Shown: positions 8,796-19,242, counted from the first letter of the stretch. The stretch is DNA of 64,000 bases from an uncultured Clostridia bacterium (GCA_934167175.1 CAKPKF010000002.1:56050-120049); one strand, 5' to 3'. The notes: generated from the sequence alone by a model not told the origin. Numbers and translations are program-made.

Positions 8796-11252
8796 ATGAT
8801 ATATAAATTTACAAGTAGAGCACAAAAAGCAATTGAAATTGCTAATGAAATAGCAGTAGAATTAGGACATAATTATGTTGGAACTGAACATATTTTATAT
8901 GGCTTAACTAAAGAAGGAACAGGTATTGCAAGTAAAGTTCTAGAAAATCAAAATGTAACACCAGAAGCTGTGTTAGAAAAAATAGATGAATTAATTGGAA
9001 GAGAAGATGTAAAAGTTCAAACTTTGGGATTTACACCTAGAACTAAAAGAGTAATCGAAAATGCATTTAGAGAAACTAAAAGAATAGGCTCAGACTATAT
9101 AGGCACAGAAGCTATACTAATGGGAATTATGCGCGAAGGAGATAGTATTGCTGTAAGAATTATGTTAGATTTAGGAGTAAATCCACAAAGATTATACAAT
9201 GAAGTAATTAAAGTAATAAATGAAGATAATCAAATTCAAAATGAAAATAAAGGAAATGCAGGTAAAGCAAGAGGAAGCTATAATTCAACAACAACATTGA
9301 ATCAATTTGGAACAGATTTAACAAAACAAGCATTAGAAGGAAAATTAGATCCAGTAATAGGAAGAAAAGATGAAATAGAAAGAGTAATACAAATATTAAC
9401 AAGAAGAACCAAAAACAACCCTTGTTTAATTGGTGAACCTGGAGTAGGAAAAACAGCTGTTGTAGAAGGATTAGCACAAAAAATTATATCAGGAGACGTT
9501 CCAGAAATATTAAAAAATAAAAGACTTGTTGTTATTGATATATCTAGTATGGTTGCAGGAGCAAAATATCGTGGAGACTTTGAAGAAAGAATAAAAAAAT
9601 CTTTAGATGAGGTAAAAAAAGCAGGAGATGTAATATTATTTATTGACGAAATTCATACAATTGTAGGTGCAGGATCAGCTGAAGGAGCAATAGATGCAGC
9701 AAACATTTTAAAACCACTTTTAGCTAGAGGAGAAATACAATTAATTGGGGCTACAACATTAAATGAATATAGAAAGTATATAGAAAAAGATAGTGCATTA
9801 GAAAGAAGATTTAGTCCTGTTAAAGTAGAAGAACCAACTGATGAAGATACAGTACAAATATTAAAAGGAATAAGAGATAAATACGAGGCGCATCACAACA
9901 TAAAAATACCAGACAAAGTCATAGAAACAGCAGTTAGCTTATCTGTAAGATATATAAATGATAGATTCTTACCAGACAAAGCAATAGATTTAATAGATGA
10001 AGCAGCATCTAGAGTAAAACTTAGAACATATACAGAACCAGATAATATAAAAGAATTAGAAGCTAAAATAGAAAAAACAGAAAAAGAAAAAGAAGAAGCA
10101 GTTAGGTTGCAAGATTTTGAAAAAGCAGCAAAACTTAGAGACAGACAAAAAACACAAAAGGAAAAATTACAAAAGGAAAATGAAAAATGGAAAGAAAAAA
10201 ATACACGTTCTGTAACAACTCTTACTGAAGAAGATATAGCAGAAGTTATAGCTAGTTGGACTGGAATACCAGTAAAAAAGATTTCAGAAGATGAAAATAA
10301 AAAATTAAAACAATTGGAAGAAACTTTGCATAAACGTGTTATTGGTCAAAACGAAGCTGTATCAGCAGTAGCTAAGGCAATAAGAAGAGGAAGGGTAGGT
10401 CTAAAAGATGCTAAAAGACCAATAGGTTCATTTATGTTCTTAGGTCCTACTGGTGTAGGAAAAACAGAGCTTTCAAAAGCATTAGCCGAAAGTTTATTTG
10501 GTGATGAAAATGCTATGATAAGAGTGGATATGTCGGAATTTATGGAGTCACATTCAGTTTCTAAATTGATAGGTTCTCCTCCAGGATATGTTGGGTTCGA
10601 TGAAGGTGGACAATTAACAGAAAAAATAAGAAGAAAACCATATTCAGTAATATTATTTGATGAAATCGAAAAAGCACATCCAGATGTAATGAACATGTTG
10701 TTACAAATATTAGAAGATGGAAGGTTAACAGATAGTCAAGGTAGAACAGTCAACTTTAAAGACTCAGTTATAATAATGACATCTAATGTTGGTGCAAGAT
10801 TAATTACAGATAAAAAGACATTAGGATTTATTCAAAATGACAGTAAGAAAGAAAACAACGAAAAAGAATATGAAGAAATCAAGAAAGATGTTATGGCAGA
10901 ATTAAAAAAACAGTTCAGACCTGAATTTATTAACCGTATAGATGAAATAATTGTATTCCATAAATTAAATGATGACGAAATAAAACAAATAATAGATATA
11001 ATGTTAAAACAAGTAGCAAAAAGACTTGCAGAACAAAATATAAAAATGGAAATAGATGATTCCGTAAAAGAGTTAATAGCTAAAAAAGGTATAGACCAAT
11101 CTTTTGGTGCAAGACCACTAAGACGTTCTATACAAAATTTAGTAGAAGATAAAATAGCAGAAGCTATACTAGATGGAAAAATAAAATCAGGAAGTGTTGC
11201 CTTAATAAGTGCAAAAGATGGCGAAGTAGAGATAAAGACAAAAAATAAATAA
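8796..11252 (+). CDS. clpC: ClpC AAA+ unfoldase
   Basis: The 818-residue product has a two-repeat Clp N domain (1-145), a first AAA+ domain with GEPGVGKT and DEIHT, a middle coiled-coil with a UVR-like motif (RLQDFEKAAKLRD), and a second AAA+ domain with GPTGVGKT and FDEIEKAH. The C-terminal domain ends in a Lys-rich tail. ClpC unfolds arginine-phosphorylated or adaptor-bound proteins for ClpP; clpP is not in the window. It is the last gene of the ctsR operon and is followed by a terminator. Confidence 0.96.
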   Translation: MIYKFTSRAQKAIEIANEIAVELGHNYVGTEHILYGLTKEGTGIASKVLENQNVTPEAVLEKIDELIGREDVKVQTLGFTPRTKRVIENAFRETKRIGSDYIGTEAILMGIMREGDSIAVRIMLDLGVNPQRLYNEVIKVINEDNQIQNENKGNAGKARGSYNSTTTLNQFGTDLTKQALEGKLDPVIGRKDEIERVIQILTRRTKNNPCLIGEPGVGKTAVVEGLAQKIISGDVPEILKNKRLVVIDISSMVAGAKYRGDFEERIKKSLDEVKKAGDVILFIDEIHTIVGAGSAEGAIDAANILKPLLARGEIQLIGATTLNEYRKYIEKDSALERRFSPVKVEEPTDEDTVQILKGIRDKYEAHHNIKIPDKVIETAVSLSVRYINDRFLPDKAIDLIDEAASRVKLRTYTEPDNIKELEAKIEKTEKEKEEAVRLQDFEKAAKLRDRQKTQKEKLQKENEKWKEKNTRSVTTLTEEDIAEVIASWTGIPVKKISEDENKKLKQLEETLHKRVIGQNEAVSAVAKAIRRGRVGLKDAKRPIGSFMFLGPTGVGKTELSKALAESLFGDENAMIRVDMSEFMESHSVSKLIGSPPGYVGFDEGGQLTEKIRRKPYSVILFDEIEKAHPDVMNMLLQILEDGRLTDSQGRTVNFKDSVIIMTSNVGARLITDKKTLGFIQNDSKKENNEKEYEEIKKDVMAELKKQFRPEFINRIDEIIVFHKLNDDEIKQIIDIMLKQVAKRLAEQNIKMEIDDSVKELIAKKGIDQSFGARPLRRSIQNLVEDKIAEAILDGKIKSGSVALISAKDGEVEIKTKNK

Positions 11253-11255
11253 TAA

Positions 11256-11285
11256 AAAAGGATAGATTAATCTATCCTTCTTTAT
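11256..11285. terminator. Bidirectional terminator between clpC and deoD
   Basis: The palindrome AAGGATAGATTAATCTATCC continues into TTCTTTATT. It serves both convergent genes. Confidence 0.8.
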
Positions 11286-12004
11286 TATAGTTTTAAAGTA
11301 CTTTCTAGTGCTAGAGTTATCATATTATTAAGTGACTTTTCTCTATCTTCAGCAGATGCTTGTTCTTTGCAAAATTTTGAATCAACAACTGTAAGTAAGC
11401 AAGCAGCTTTTTTATTAAGATAATGTGCTGTGTAAAATAACGCAAAAGCTTCCATTTCAGCACCAATTGGGTTAATATCACTTGGTAATCTTTCAAAGAA
11501 TTTTTCAGTATCTTTCATGTAAAGATCAAAACATTCTGTACATAAAGTAGTTCCTTTGTGATAAGGAATGTTTTCCTTATTTGCTATATCTTCTATTAAA
11601 GAATTAATTTCAGGACTTGCACTAATTAAATGACAATCATCATTTGCCATAGTTAATGCGAAATTTCCCTCTGTATAAGATTTTTCTACAAGTATTGTGT
11701 CAAATAATTTTAAATCTGGTTTATATCCTCCGCAAGAACCAATTCTTATTATTGTATCTACATCATAGAATTTATATAATTCATAAGAATATATTCCTAT
11801 ACTAGGCATACCCATACCAGATGCCATTACAGTTACCTTTGTACCTTTATAAAATCCAGTATAAGCTAACATATTGCGAACAGAATTAACTAGAACAGCA
11901 TTATCTAAAAAATTGTCGGCTATATATTTAGCTCTAAGAGGATCTCCAGGCATTAAAACAATTTTTGCAATATCTTCTTTTTTTGCTTCATTATGTGGTG
12001 TCAT
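11285..12004 (-). CDS. deoD: Purine nucleoside phosphorylase DeoD type
   Basis: The 239-residue product reversibly phosphorolyses purine nucleosides in salvage. The N-terminal MTPHNEAKKEDIAK and MPGDPLRAKYIA, the central RIGSCGGY phosphate/ribose site and GAEMEAFALF are typical of the hexameric NP-I family. The catalytic Asp lies in VVDSKF. The length matches the family. It starts at ATG 12004 with AGGAGG upstream and is transcribed alone. Confidence 0.95.
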   Translation of the reverse strand: MTPHNEAKKEDIAKIVLMPGDPLRAKYIADNFLDNAVLVNSVRNMLAYTGFYKGTKVTVMASGMGMPSIGIYSYELYKFYDVDTIIRIGSCGGYKPDLKLFDTILVEKSYTEGNFALTMANDDCHLISASPEINSLIEDIANKENIPYHKGTTLCTECFDLYMKDTEKFFERLPSDINPIGAEMEAFALFYTAHYLNKKAACLLTVVDSKFCKEQASAEDREKSLNNMITLALESTLKL

Positions 12005-12036
12005 AACAACCTCCTATTTAAAAATATTATAATTCG

Positions 12037-12064
12037 ATTATATCATTTAAAATTATTTTGTCTA
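12037..12064 (-). promoter_or_regulatory. Promoter of deoD
   Basis: On the minus strand, TAGACA (12064-12059) and TATAAT (12042-12037) have a 16-base spacer. Confidence 0.6.
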
Positions 12065-12127
12065 TACCTTATTAAATTAAAAAAGTATAATACTTACAGT
12101 TCAAGGAATTTTTTGAAGTAATACAGG

Positions 12128-12156
12128 TTTACATTATTGGATTTATGATATATAAT
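12128..12156 (+). promoter_or_regulatory. Promoter of lysS
   Basis: TTTACA (12128-12133), a 17-base spacer and TATAAT (12151-12156). No T-box is visible in this leader. Confidence 0.6.
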
Positions 12157-12194
12157 ATAAACGAAATATAATTAAAGAAAAGGAGAGAGTTTGC

Positions 12195-13694
12195 ATGAGT
12201 GAAAACAAAGAAAATGTTGCAGAAGAACTAGAGATGAATCATCTAATGAAAATTAGAAGAGAAAAGTTGGAAGAATTACAAAAAGCAGGAAAAAATCCAT
12301 TTGAAATAACAAAATATGAAAGAACACATACAAGCAAACAAGTAAAAGATAATTATGAAGAATTAGAACAAAAAGACGTTTCTATAGCAGGACGTATAAT
12401 AGCAAAAAGAATAATGGGAAAAGCATCATTTTGTCATATTCAAGATGGTGATGGAAAAATACAAAGTTATGTAAGTACAAATGATTTAGGAGAAGAAAGT
12501 TATAAATTATTTAAAACTTATGATATAGGAGATATTATAGGAATAAAGGGATTTGTATTTAAAACAAGAACAGAAGAAATTTCGGTTCATGCAAAAGAGG
12601 TAGTGCTTCTTTCAAAGTCATTAAGACCATTGCCAGAAAAATTCCATGGACTAAAAGATGTAGATTTAAGATATAGACAAAGATATGTAGATTTAATTAT
12701 GAATCCAGAAGTAAAAGATACATTTGTTTTAAGAAGTAAGATATTTAAAGAAATAAGAAAATTTATGGATGGACAAGATTATATGGAAGTTGAAACTCCA
12801 ATGCTTACTACTGTTTCAACAGGAGATGCGGCTAGACCATTTATAACACATCATAATACACTTAACCTTCAAATGTATTTAAGAATAGCACCAGAGTTGA
12901 ATTTAAAAAGATTGATAGTTGGTGGATTTGATAAAGTATATGAAATTGGAAAAAACTTTAGAAATGAAGGAATGGATATAAAACATAACCCAGAATTTAC
13001 AAACATGGAATTTTATGCAGCATATCAAGATTATAATGATATGATGAATATAGCAGAACAATTAATATCAACTGTAGCACAAAATACGTTAGGAACTACA
13101 ACAATTACATATGAAGGAAATGAAATAAATCTAGCTCCTGGTTGGAAAAAGATAACTATGATAGATGCAATAAAAGAAGTAACAGGAGTTGACTTCAATA
13201 AAATTAATACAGATGAAGAAGCTAGAGAGATTGCTAAAGAAAAGGGTGTTGAATATGAAGAATTAAAAAATACAAGAGGTCATATAATAAATGAATTTTT
13301 TGAGACTTTTGTAGAGGAAACATTAAAACAACCAACATTTATAATGGATTATCCAGTAGAAATATCACCACTTACAAAAAGAAAAAAAGAGGATCCTAGA
13401 TTAGTAGAAAGATTTGAATTATTTATTGGAGGAAGAGAGTACGGAAATGCGTATTCAGAATTAAATGATCCAATAGACCAATATGAAAGATTCTTAAAAC
13501 AAGTAGAAGCAAAAGAAGCAGGAGATGAAGAAGCAGGAGGAATGGATGAAGACTTTGTTAATGCACTAGAAATAGGATTACCACCTACAGGAGGTATGGG
13601 AATAGGTCTAGATAGACTAATAATGTTATTAACAAATTCAGCATCTATAAGAGATGTATTGCTATTTCCAACAATGAAACCATTAGGTGACTAA
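12195..13694 (+). CDS. lysS: Lysine--tRNA ligase, class II
   Basis: The 499-residue product has an N-terminal OB anticodon-binding domain (about 60-170) and a class II catalytic core. Motif 1 surrounds MEVETPML, motif 2 is FRNEGMDIKHNPEFT, and motif 3 is GGMGIGLDRLIML. It charges tRNA-Lys with ATP. The length is normal. The start ATG follows AAAGGAGAG, and the gene is monocistronic. Confidence 0.97.
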   Translation: MSENKENVAEELEMNHLMKIRREKLEELQKAGKNPFEITKYERTHTSKQVKDNYEELEQKDVSIAGRIIAKRIMGKASFCHIQDGDGKIQSYVSTNDLGEESYKLFKTYDIGDIIGIKGFVFKTRTEEISVHAKEVVLLSKSLRPLPEKFHGLKDVDLRYRQRYVDLIMNPEVKDTFVLRSKIFKEIRKFMDGQDYMEVETPMLTTVSTGDAARPFITHHNTLNLQMYLRIAPELNLKRLIVGGFDKVYEIGKNFRNEGMDIKHNPEFTNMEFYAAYQDYNDMMNIAEQLISTVAQNTLGTTTITYEGNEINLAPGWKKITMIDAIKEVTGVDFNKINTDEEAREIAKEKGVEYEELKNTRGHIINEFFETFVEETLKQPTFIMDYPVEISPLTKRKKEDPRLVERFELFIGGREYGNAYSELNDPIDQYERFLKQVEAKEAGDEEAGGMDEDFVNALEIGLPPTGGMGIGLDRLIMLLTNSASIRDVLLFPTMKPLGD

Positions 13695-13800
13695 TTAAAT
13701 AATTTGTTATAAATGGAGTTTTGAAAGATTTGAAGATAGAATATGATATATTTTTCAAAAAAAATAGAAGATTAGTATAGTATTGAGATAGAAGAAAAAA

Positions 13801-13838
13801 GTACAAGTGAAGTAGTTAAATAGTCACTTCACTTGTAC
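13801..13838 (+). terminator. Strong hairpin downstream of lysS
   Basis: Perfect 13-base arms, GTACAAGTGAAGT and its complement (13801-13813, 13826-13838), follow lysS. No T-tract follows on the plus strand, so the terminator role is likely but not certain. Confidence 0.5.
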
Positions 13839-13860
13839 TTAAAATTCATTTATATAAAAC

Positions 13861-13889
13861 TTGAATTTTAAATTAAGCTTTGGTATAAT
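13861..13889 (+). promoter_or_regulatory. Promoter of tRNA-Gln
   Basis: TTGAAT (13861-13866), a 17-base spacer and TATAAT (13884-13889), twenty bases upstream of the mature tRNA. Confidence 0.7.
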
Positions 13890-13908
13890 GAATTTGCAAA
13901 TTGAATAT

Positions 13909-13983
13909 TCGGGTGTGGCCAAGCGGTAAGGCATCTGGCTCTGACCCAGAGATGCGTAGGTTCGAATCCTACCACCCGAGCCA
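13909..13983 (+). tRNA. tRNA-Gln (anticodon CTG)
   Basis: A full cloverleaf can be folded. The acceptor TCGGGTG pairs with CACCCGA. The D stem is GCC/GGC. The anticodon stem TCTGG/CCAGA encloses the loop CTCTGAC, giving anticodon CTG. The T arm is GTAGG-TTCGAAT-CCTAC. Discriminator G and an encoded CCA end it. The 75-base length is standard, with a normal seven-base anticodon loop. Confidence 0.93.
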
Positions 13984-13985
13984 CT

Positions 13986-14019
13986 AACAGCAATATTTAT
14001 GGTTGCTGTTTTGTTTTTT
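13986..14019 (+). terminator. Terminator after tRNA-Gln
   Basis: AACAGCAA pairs with TTGCTGTT, followed by TTGTTTTTT. Confidence 0.85.
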
Positions 14020-14069
14020 AAATAAAAAAATTACAAAATAAATATTTTATTGTGTAGGTGAATTGAATA

Positions 14070-14696
14070 ATGGAATTTAATGAAAAAATACAAGAACTAA
14101 GAAAAAAGAGTGGGTTAACTCAAGAACAACTTGCAGAAAAATTATTTGTATCAAGAACAGCTATATCAAAATGGGAAAGTGGAAGAGGATATCCAAGCAT
14201 AGATTCGTTAAAATGTATAGCGAAAATTTTTAATGTTTCGATAGATGAATTGCTATCAAGTGAAGAAATAATAGATATTGCTAAAGAGGAGAATAACTCT
14301 AATATGAGTAAATTCAATAACCTAGTATGTGGGTTATTAGATCTAATGAGTATCTTTTTTATATTTTTACCTTTATATGGACAAAGAATAGAAGATAAAA
14401 TATATTCAGTATCATTAATAAATTGTTATGAAATAAGTAGTAATATGAAAGTAATATATATTTTTGTATTTTCTCTGATGTTTATAATAGGAATTGCAGA
14501 ATTAATATTTAATACAATTGAAAACAAAAAAATACAAACAAAAGTTAATATTATTTCACTTATTGTACAAATAAATGCTATATTATTTTTTAGTTTAGCA
14601 AGACAACCATATGTAACAGCAACTATGTTTATGTTGTTAATTATAAAAATATCAATAATAATGAAAAATATGTTTCAATCAGAAAAAAGACCGTAA
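14070..14696 (+). CDS. Membrane-anchored HTH (Xre/Cro) regulator
   Basis: The 208-residue product starts with a canonical Cro/C1 helix-turn-helix (residues 5-60: LRKKSGLTQEQLAEKL, AISKWESGRGYPS). The rest holds about four hydrophobic segments between residues 85 and 205, so the DNA-binding domain is tethered to the membrane. Such proteins often sense an envelope signal or control a neighbouring gene. The PAP2 phosphatase downstream is a possible target, but no operator is obvious. The ribosome site is a weak TAGGTG before ATG 14070. Confidence 0.85.
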   Translation: MEFNEKIQELRKKSGLTQEQLAEKLFVSRTAISKWESGRGYPSIDSLKCIAKIFNVSIDELLSSEEIIDIAKEENNSNMSKFNNLVCGLLDLMSIFFIFLPLYGQRIEDKIYSVSLINCYEISSNMKVIYIFVFSLMFIIGIAELIFNTIENKKIQTKVNIISLIVQINAILFFSLARQPYVTATMFMLLIIKISIIMKNMFQSEKRP

Positions 14697-14822
14697 ATAC
14701 CTTGAAATCAATGATGTTACTAAAAGTATCAAATGAATTTTCATGATGTGAAAGAAATTCACTTGTGAAATATAAAAAAATATATTAAATTCAAAAAGGT
14801 TTCAACAAGGAACCAGAAAGGA

Positions 14823-15482
14823 ATGAAATTTATTATGAAAAAAAGAAATTTACGTATTAGTGGAGGATTAATATTAATAGCAGTAATTTTTACTATATTA
14901 ATAAAAGTAGTTGATGTAAAAGCGGTTGGAGTAAATAATTCTAATATTGGATTTTCAACAGTGAACAAATTCATTTCTGAAAAAATTGGAGTGAATATGT
15001 TATGGTATAGTATTACAGATTGGTTAGGAGTAGTCGCAATTCTTTTTGCCCTAGGTTATGCTATTATAGGAGGCATTCAGGTAATAAAAAGAAAAAGTAT
15101 ATTTAAGGTTGACAAAGAAATTATAGCATTAGGCATATTTTATATACTAATAGTAGCGGTATATATCCTTTTTGAAAAACTAAGTTTGAATTATAGACCA
15201 GTATTGATGGATGGGGTAGCAGAAGCATCATATCCATCATCACATACATTAATGTCTGTTTGCATTTGTGGAAGTGCTATTTTAATTAATAAAAAATTAT
15301 TTAACAATAAAATAAGTAAAATTCTAAATGTTTTGTCACTTATACTGATTATTGCTATTGTTGTTGGAAGATTAATATCAGGTGTACATTGGTTTACTGA
15401 CATTATAGGTGGGTTGCTTATTTCAAGTGCTTTATTAATGAGTTTTTATACTGCAATAAATGGTGAAAAAACCAATAAATAA
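14823..15482 (+). CDS. PAP2-family membrane phosphatase
   Basis: The 219-residue membrane protein has about five or six hydrophobic helices. It carries the three PAP2 phosphatase motifs: an abbreviated first motif around LNYRP, YPSSHTL in the middle, and GRLISGVHWFTDIIGG with the catalytic His and Asp. Family members dephosphorylate phosphatidic acid, undecaprenyl pyrophosphate or similar lipids. The start is ambiguous. ATG 14823 has AAGGAA ten bases upstream, and ATG 14835 has GAAAGGA about thirteen bases upstream. Confidence 0.88.
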   Translation: MKFIMKKRNLRISGGLILIAVIFTILIKVVDVKAVGVNNSNIGFSTVNKFISEKIGVNMLWYSITDWLGVVAILFALGYAIIGGIQVIKRKSIFKVDKEIIALGIFYILIVAVYILFEKLSLNYRPVLMDGVAEASYPSSHTLMSVCICGSAILINKKLFNNKISKILNVLSLILIIAIVVGRLISGVHWFTDIIGGLLISSALLMSFYTAINGEKTNK

Positions 15483-15563
15483 GTTTATAGTACAACCAAC
15501 TTCTGTATAGATATCCATAAAGTGGATATAATAACTAAAAAGTATATATGGAGGTTAGATTTA

Positions 15564-16829
15564 ATGAAAAAATATTTAGCTATAAAAAGTGTAAAAGCTA
15601 TAGAAATCTTAGATTCAAGGGGAAATCCAACTATACAAGTAGAAGTAGTTACAGAAGATGGTTCATCAGGTGTAAGTATGGTACCATCTGGAGCATCAAC
15701 AGGTAGTTTTGAGGCAGTAGAACTTAGAGATGGGGAAAAAAGATTTTTTGGCAAAGGTGTAAGAAAAGCTGTTGATAATGTAAATGAAAAAATTGCGAAT
15801 AAAATAATTAATATGAATGTATATGAGCAATTAAAGATAGATAAAGAACTAATTAAGCTAGATGGAACAGATAATAAATCAAATTTAGGTGCAAATGCTA
15901 CATTGGGTGTATCTATAGCAGTAGCAAGAGCAGCAGCAAAATCACTTAATATTCCATTATATGAATATATAGGTGGAATTAATGCAAAAGAGTTACCATT
16001 TCCTATGATGAATATATTAAATGGTGGAAAACATTCTGATAATAATATTAATATCCAAGAATTTATGATAATACCAGTTATTGCAAAAAATATGAAAGAA
16101 GCTGTACAAATTTGTGTAGAGGTATACCATACACTAAAAAAGGTTTTGAAACAAAAAGGGTATTCAGTTGCAGTAGGAGATGAAGGTGGCTTTGCTCCAA
16201 ACTTAAAAGATGAAGAAGAAGCTTTGGATTGTATAATGGAGGCAATTAAAGAAGCTGGATATAATCCAAGAAAAGAAGTATGTATAGCCTTAGATATAGC
16301 TAGTACTGAAATGTATGATTATGCTAAAAACATGGGCAAAGAGGGGTATTATTTTTGGAAAACCAATGTAATGAAAACTAAAGATGAAATGATAAATTAT
16401 ATAATAGAGCTAACAAATAAATATCCGATTATTTCTGTTGAAGATGGTTTAGCAGAAGAAGATTGGGAAAGTTGGCAAAAACTTACTAGTTTGATAGGAA
16501 ATAGAATTCAACTAGTAGGAGATGATTTATTTGTTACAAATATAGAAAGATTAAAAAAAGGAATACAAGAGAATGTTGCAAACAGTATTTTAATTAAACC
16601 TAATCAAATAGGAACAATAAGCGAAACCTTAGATACTATAGAACTAGCAAAGAAAAATGGGTATAAAGTGATTATATCACATAGATCTGGAGAAACAGAA
16701 GATACAACTATTGCAGATTTGGCAGTTGCAGTAAATGCAGGACAAATAAAAACAGGTGCACCATGTAGAAGTGATAGAGTGGCTAAATATAATAGGCTGT
16801 TAAATATAGAAAAAGATTTTGAAGAATAA
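15564..16829 (+). CDS. eno: Enolase
   Basis: The 421-residue product converts 2-phosphoglycerate to phosphoenolpyruvate. Clear motifs are [34 protein letters not shown] (catalytic Glu), [19 protein letters not shown], and [10 protein letters not shown] and SHRSGETED (catalytic Lys and following loop). I chose ATG 15564 because GGAGG lies nine bases upstream. The frame is open further upstream, to 15522, without a ribosome site. It stands alone rather than in a glycolytic operon and has its own terminator. Confidence 0.96.
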   Translation: MKKYLAIKSVKAIEILDSRGNPTIQVEVVTEDGSSGVSMVPSGASTGSFEAVELRDGEKRFFGKGVRKAVDNVNEKIANKIINMNVYEQLKIDKELIKLDGTDNKSNLGANATLGVSIAVARAAAKSLNIPLYEYIGGINAKELPFPMMNILNGGKHSDNNINIQEFMIIPVIAKNMKEAVQICVEVYHTLKKVLKQKGYSVAVGDEGGFAPNLKDEEEALDCIMEAIKEAGYNPRKEVCIALDIASTEMYDYAKNMGKEGYYFWKTNVMKTKDEMINYIIELTNKYPIISVEDGLAEEDWESWQKLTSLIGNRIQLVGDDLFVTNIERLKKGIQENVANSILIKPNQIGTISETLDTIELAKKNGYKVIISHRSGETEDTTIADLAVAVNAGQIKTGAPCRSDRVAKYNRLLNIEKDFEE

Positions 16830-16846
16830 ATTGTAATAAAAAATAG

Positions 16847-16890
16847 AGAAATTGGATTATAGAGTATAGAATCCAATTTCTTTATTTTTT
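16847..16890 (+). terminator. Terminator of eno
   Basis: Twelve-base arms AGAAATTGGATT and AATCCAATTTCT are followed by a T-rich run. Confidence 0.88.
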
Positions 16891-17112
16891 TATGTAATAT
16901 TGGAGAAAAAAGTATTAAATAAAAAATACACGATTTAAATTTTTATGTTTACAGTTGAAAGATTAGAACAAAAAGCAACTATGATGTTATTTATGAAGTA
17001 AAAAGAAAACAATATATTAATAAAAAATATGATTATAAAACAGTTGATATAATTAAATGGGTAATATATAATAAAGTTGTAAAAAATGAAAACATAAGAA
17101 AAGGAGGGAAAT

Positions 17113-19242
17113 ATGGAGCAACTTAAGATTAAACAAGGTAAAGGAATAACACTTATATCATTAATAATAACAATAATAATATTATTAATCTTGGCAGGAG
17201 TGACAATTGGTTTAGTGATAGGAGATAATGGGCTAATTGCAAAATCAAAATATGGAATAGAAATGTCAGAGATAACAGGTATAAAAGAAAAGGCAGAAAT
17301 GGTAAAGGCAGAATTGCATGTAAATGAGTTTGGGATAAATGGTGGCGCAGAAGAAGTAAGAAAATCCATTTTATTAAGAGCATTAAATGAAAATTTTGAA
17401 GAAAGTGAATTACAAGATAATAAAGTAGTAACAAAAGGAGAAAAATACGACATAATAGTGAGAAATAATTTAGAAATTATAGTAGTTAAACATGGAAAAG
17501 CTTATTTGGAAGATGGAGAAATAGAAATGATATGTTATTATGATGAAGGAAACAGAGAATATTCTGTCAATGTTGATATATACTTGGAAATAGGAGGAGA
17601 AAAAACATATGATGAATATGCTAGAGAAATATTAAATAAATTAACAGATGACAAACAAAAAGAAGATTTATTTATAGAGTCATATAAATATTATAGATTT
17701 GGAACAGAATTACCAGATGAGATAAAGAATATTACAACATTTGAACAATTAATGCAATATTCTGCAGAAAATGATGGATTTCCAGAAGGAAGTAATGTAC
17801 CTAAAACAATAGAAGAATTTAAAAATTTTATGAATACAGAGTATAATTTAAATTATGAAAATGTTGACGAAATGTTAATAGCAATGAAATATGTAAAACC
17901 GAAAGAATATAAAGAAAGTGCATATGATATAGTAGTTAGATGTTCTAATGGGGATGAAGTTGTAACTAATTCAAAGAGATTACATGCAAGATTTAATATT
18001 GAAGAAAACGGTTCATATACATTTACTACTACGGGAAAAAACGGAAAAGAAAGTAATATAACGATAAAAATAGATAATATTATAGGAGCAAAACCACAAA
18101 TGAAGTCATTATCAGTAATAAGGACAAGTCAGGGATTAAATATAAAAGTTGATGCTGAAAATGCTGCAAGATATCAATTTAAAATAGACGACAGTATGTC
18201 ACAAGAACAAGATAGTAATGAATACAACTATTATATAAAATATGAAAATGGAAAAGGAACAAGTTCAACAGTAGATCCATACATTCCAAAAGGGTTTAAA
18301 CATATAGAAGGTACAGTAGATGAAGGGTATGTTATTAGTGACTTACCAAAAACATATCAATTAACTATAAAGATGATAAATTCTTCTGGAAGAAATGAAA
18401 ATACAATAACAAAAGAAATTACGGGTAATGAGTTCGTATGGGTACCAGTAGATAATGATGACTCAACTCCATATCCAAGTTTACAAACAAATGGAAGTCT
18501 AGAAAATGATGCAGAAAGTGCTGATAGCAAAAGTGTGCAATATTTTATAAATAGCGTAAATCAAAATGGAGGATTTTATATAGGAAGATATGAAGCAGGA
18601 ATGCCAGGAGAATTTTCAGGAGACGAACCAAGAAATAGGACAAGTTATAGAAATTTTGTAGGAGTTCCTTCAAGTAGAAAAAATATAATGCCATGGAATA
18701 ATATAACTAAAATAAATGCAAAACAAAGTGCTGAATCAATGTATGATTTAAATAAAGATGAAATACAATCTCAACTCGTAAATATATATGCATGGAATAC
18801 TGTATTGGACTGGTTCATAAAATCAGAAAGTAAAACTGAAGATGAAATAAATAATGATAGTAGTGGTTGGGGAAATATGTATAGCAGTTCATATTCATAT
18901 GAAGGAATGTATATAGAAATAAAAAAATATGATGAAAATTCATGGATTGGAAATTGGGATGCCATAAGAAATGGAAAAATTACTAAAAATGGTGAAGATG
19001 AATATGCATATGTATTACCTACTGGAGCATTAAACGAGATGTGTAAAGTCAAGAATATTTATGATATAGCTGGAAACATGGAAGAATTCACAATAAATGG
19101 AAATAATAGTAGTGATTGTTCATATGGAAATAAATATAATGGAAAAAATTATGTTGGAAGAAAGAGTGTAAAAGAAATGACCTCTTGGGAAAAAGGAACT
19201 AAATCTGATGAAATAGGTTTCAGAGTAATATTTTGTAAATGA
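17113..19242 (+). CDS. Surface protein: pilin-like N-terminus, C-terminal FGE-like domain
   Basis: The 709-residue product opens with a type-IV-prepilin-like signal, a basic leader ending in GKG followed by ITLISLIITIIILLILAG. Pilins usually have Glu at mature position 5, and here it is Ser. The middle is acidic with an all-beta region (NGSYTFTTTGKNGKES). The last 260 residues resemble a formylglycine-generating-enzyme/SUMF1 fold: EFVWVPV, GGFYIGRYEAG, NIYAWNTVLDW, YDIAGNMEEF and a final GFRVIFCK. Proteins of this architecture are common in uncultured Clostridia. They are probably displayed on the surface or built into pseudopili, not true FGE enzymes. GGAGG precedes the ATG. Confidence 0.8.
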   Translation: MEQLKIKQGKGITLISLIITIIILLILAGVTIGLVIGDNGLIAKSKYGIEMSEITGIKEKAEMVKAELHVNEFGINGGAEEVRKSILLRALNENFEESELQDNKVVTKGEKYDIIVRNNLEIIVVKHGKAYLEDGEIEMICYYDEGNREYSVNVDIYLEIGGEKTYDEYAREILNKLTDDKQKEDLFIESYKYYRFGTELPDEIKNITTFEQLMQYSAENDGFPEGSNVPKTIEEFKNFMNTEYNLNYENVDEMLIAMKYVKPKEYKESAYDIVVRCSNGDEVVTNSKRLHARFNIEENGSYTFTTTGKNGKESNITIKIDNIIGAKPQMKSLSVIRTSQGLNIKVDAENAARYQFKIDDSMSQEQDSNEYNYYIKYENGKGTSSTVDPYIPKGFKHIEGTVDEGYVISDLPKTYQLTIKMINSSGRNENTITKEITGNEFVWVPVDNDDSTPYPSLQTNGSLENDAESADSKSVQYFINSVNQNGGFYIGRYEAGMPGEFSGDEPRNRTSYRNFVGVPSSRKNIMPWNNITKINAKQSAESMYDLNKDEIQSQLVNIYAWNTVLDWFIKSESKTEDEINNDSSGWGNMYSSSYSYEGMYIEIKKYDENSWIGNWDAIRNGKITKNGEDEYAYVLPTGALNEMCKVKNIYDIAGNMEEFTINGNNSSDCSYGNKYNGKNYVGRKSVKEMTSWEKGTKSDEIGFRVIFCK

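Noticed and set aside
13909..13983. The tRNA as the unusual decoder
   Set aside because: It is an ordinary tRNA-Gln with a seven-base anticodon loop and anticodon CTG, so it cannot read CGGA.
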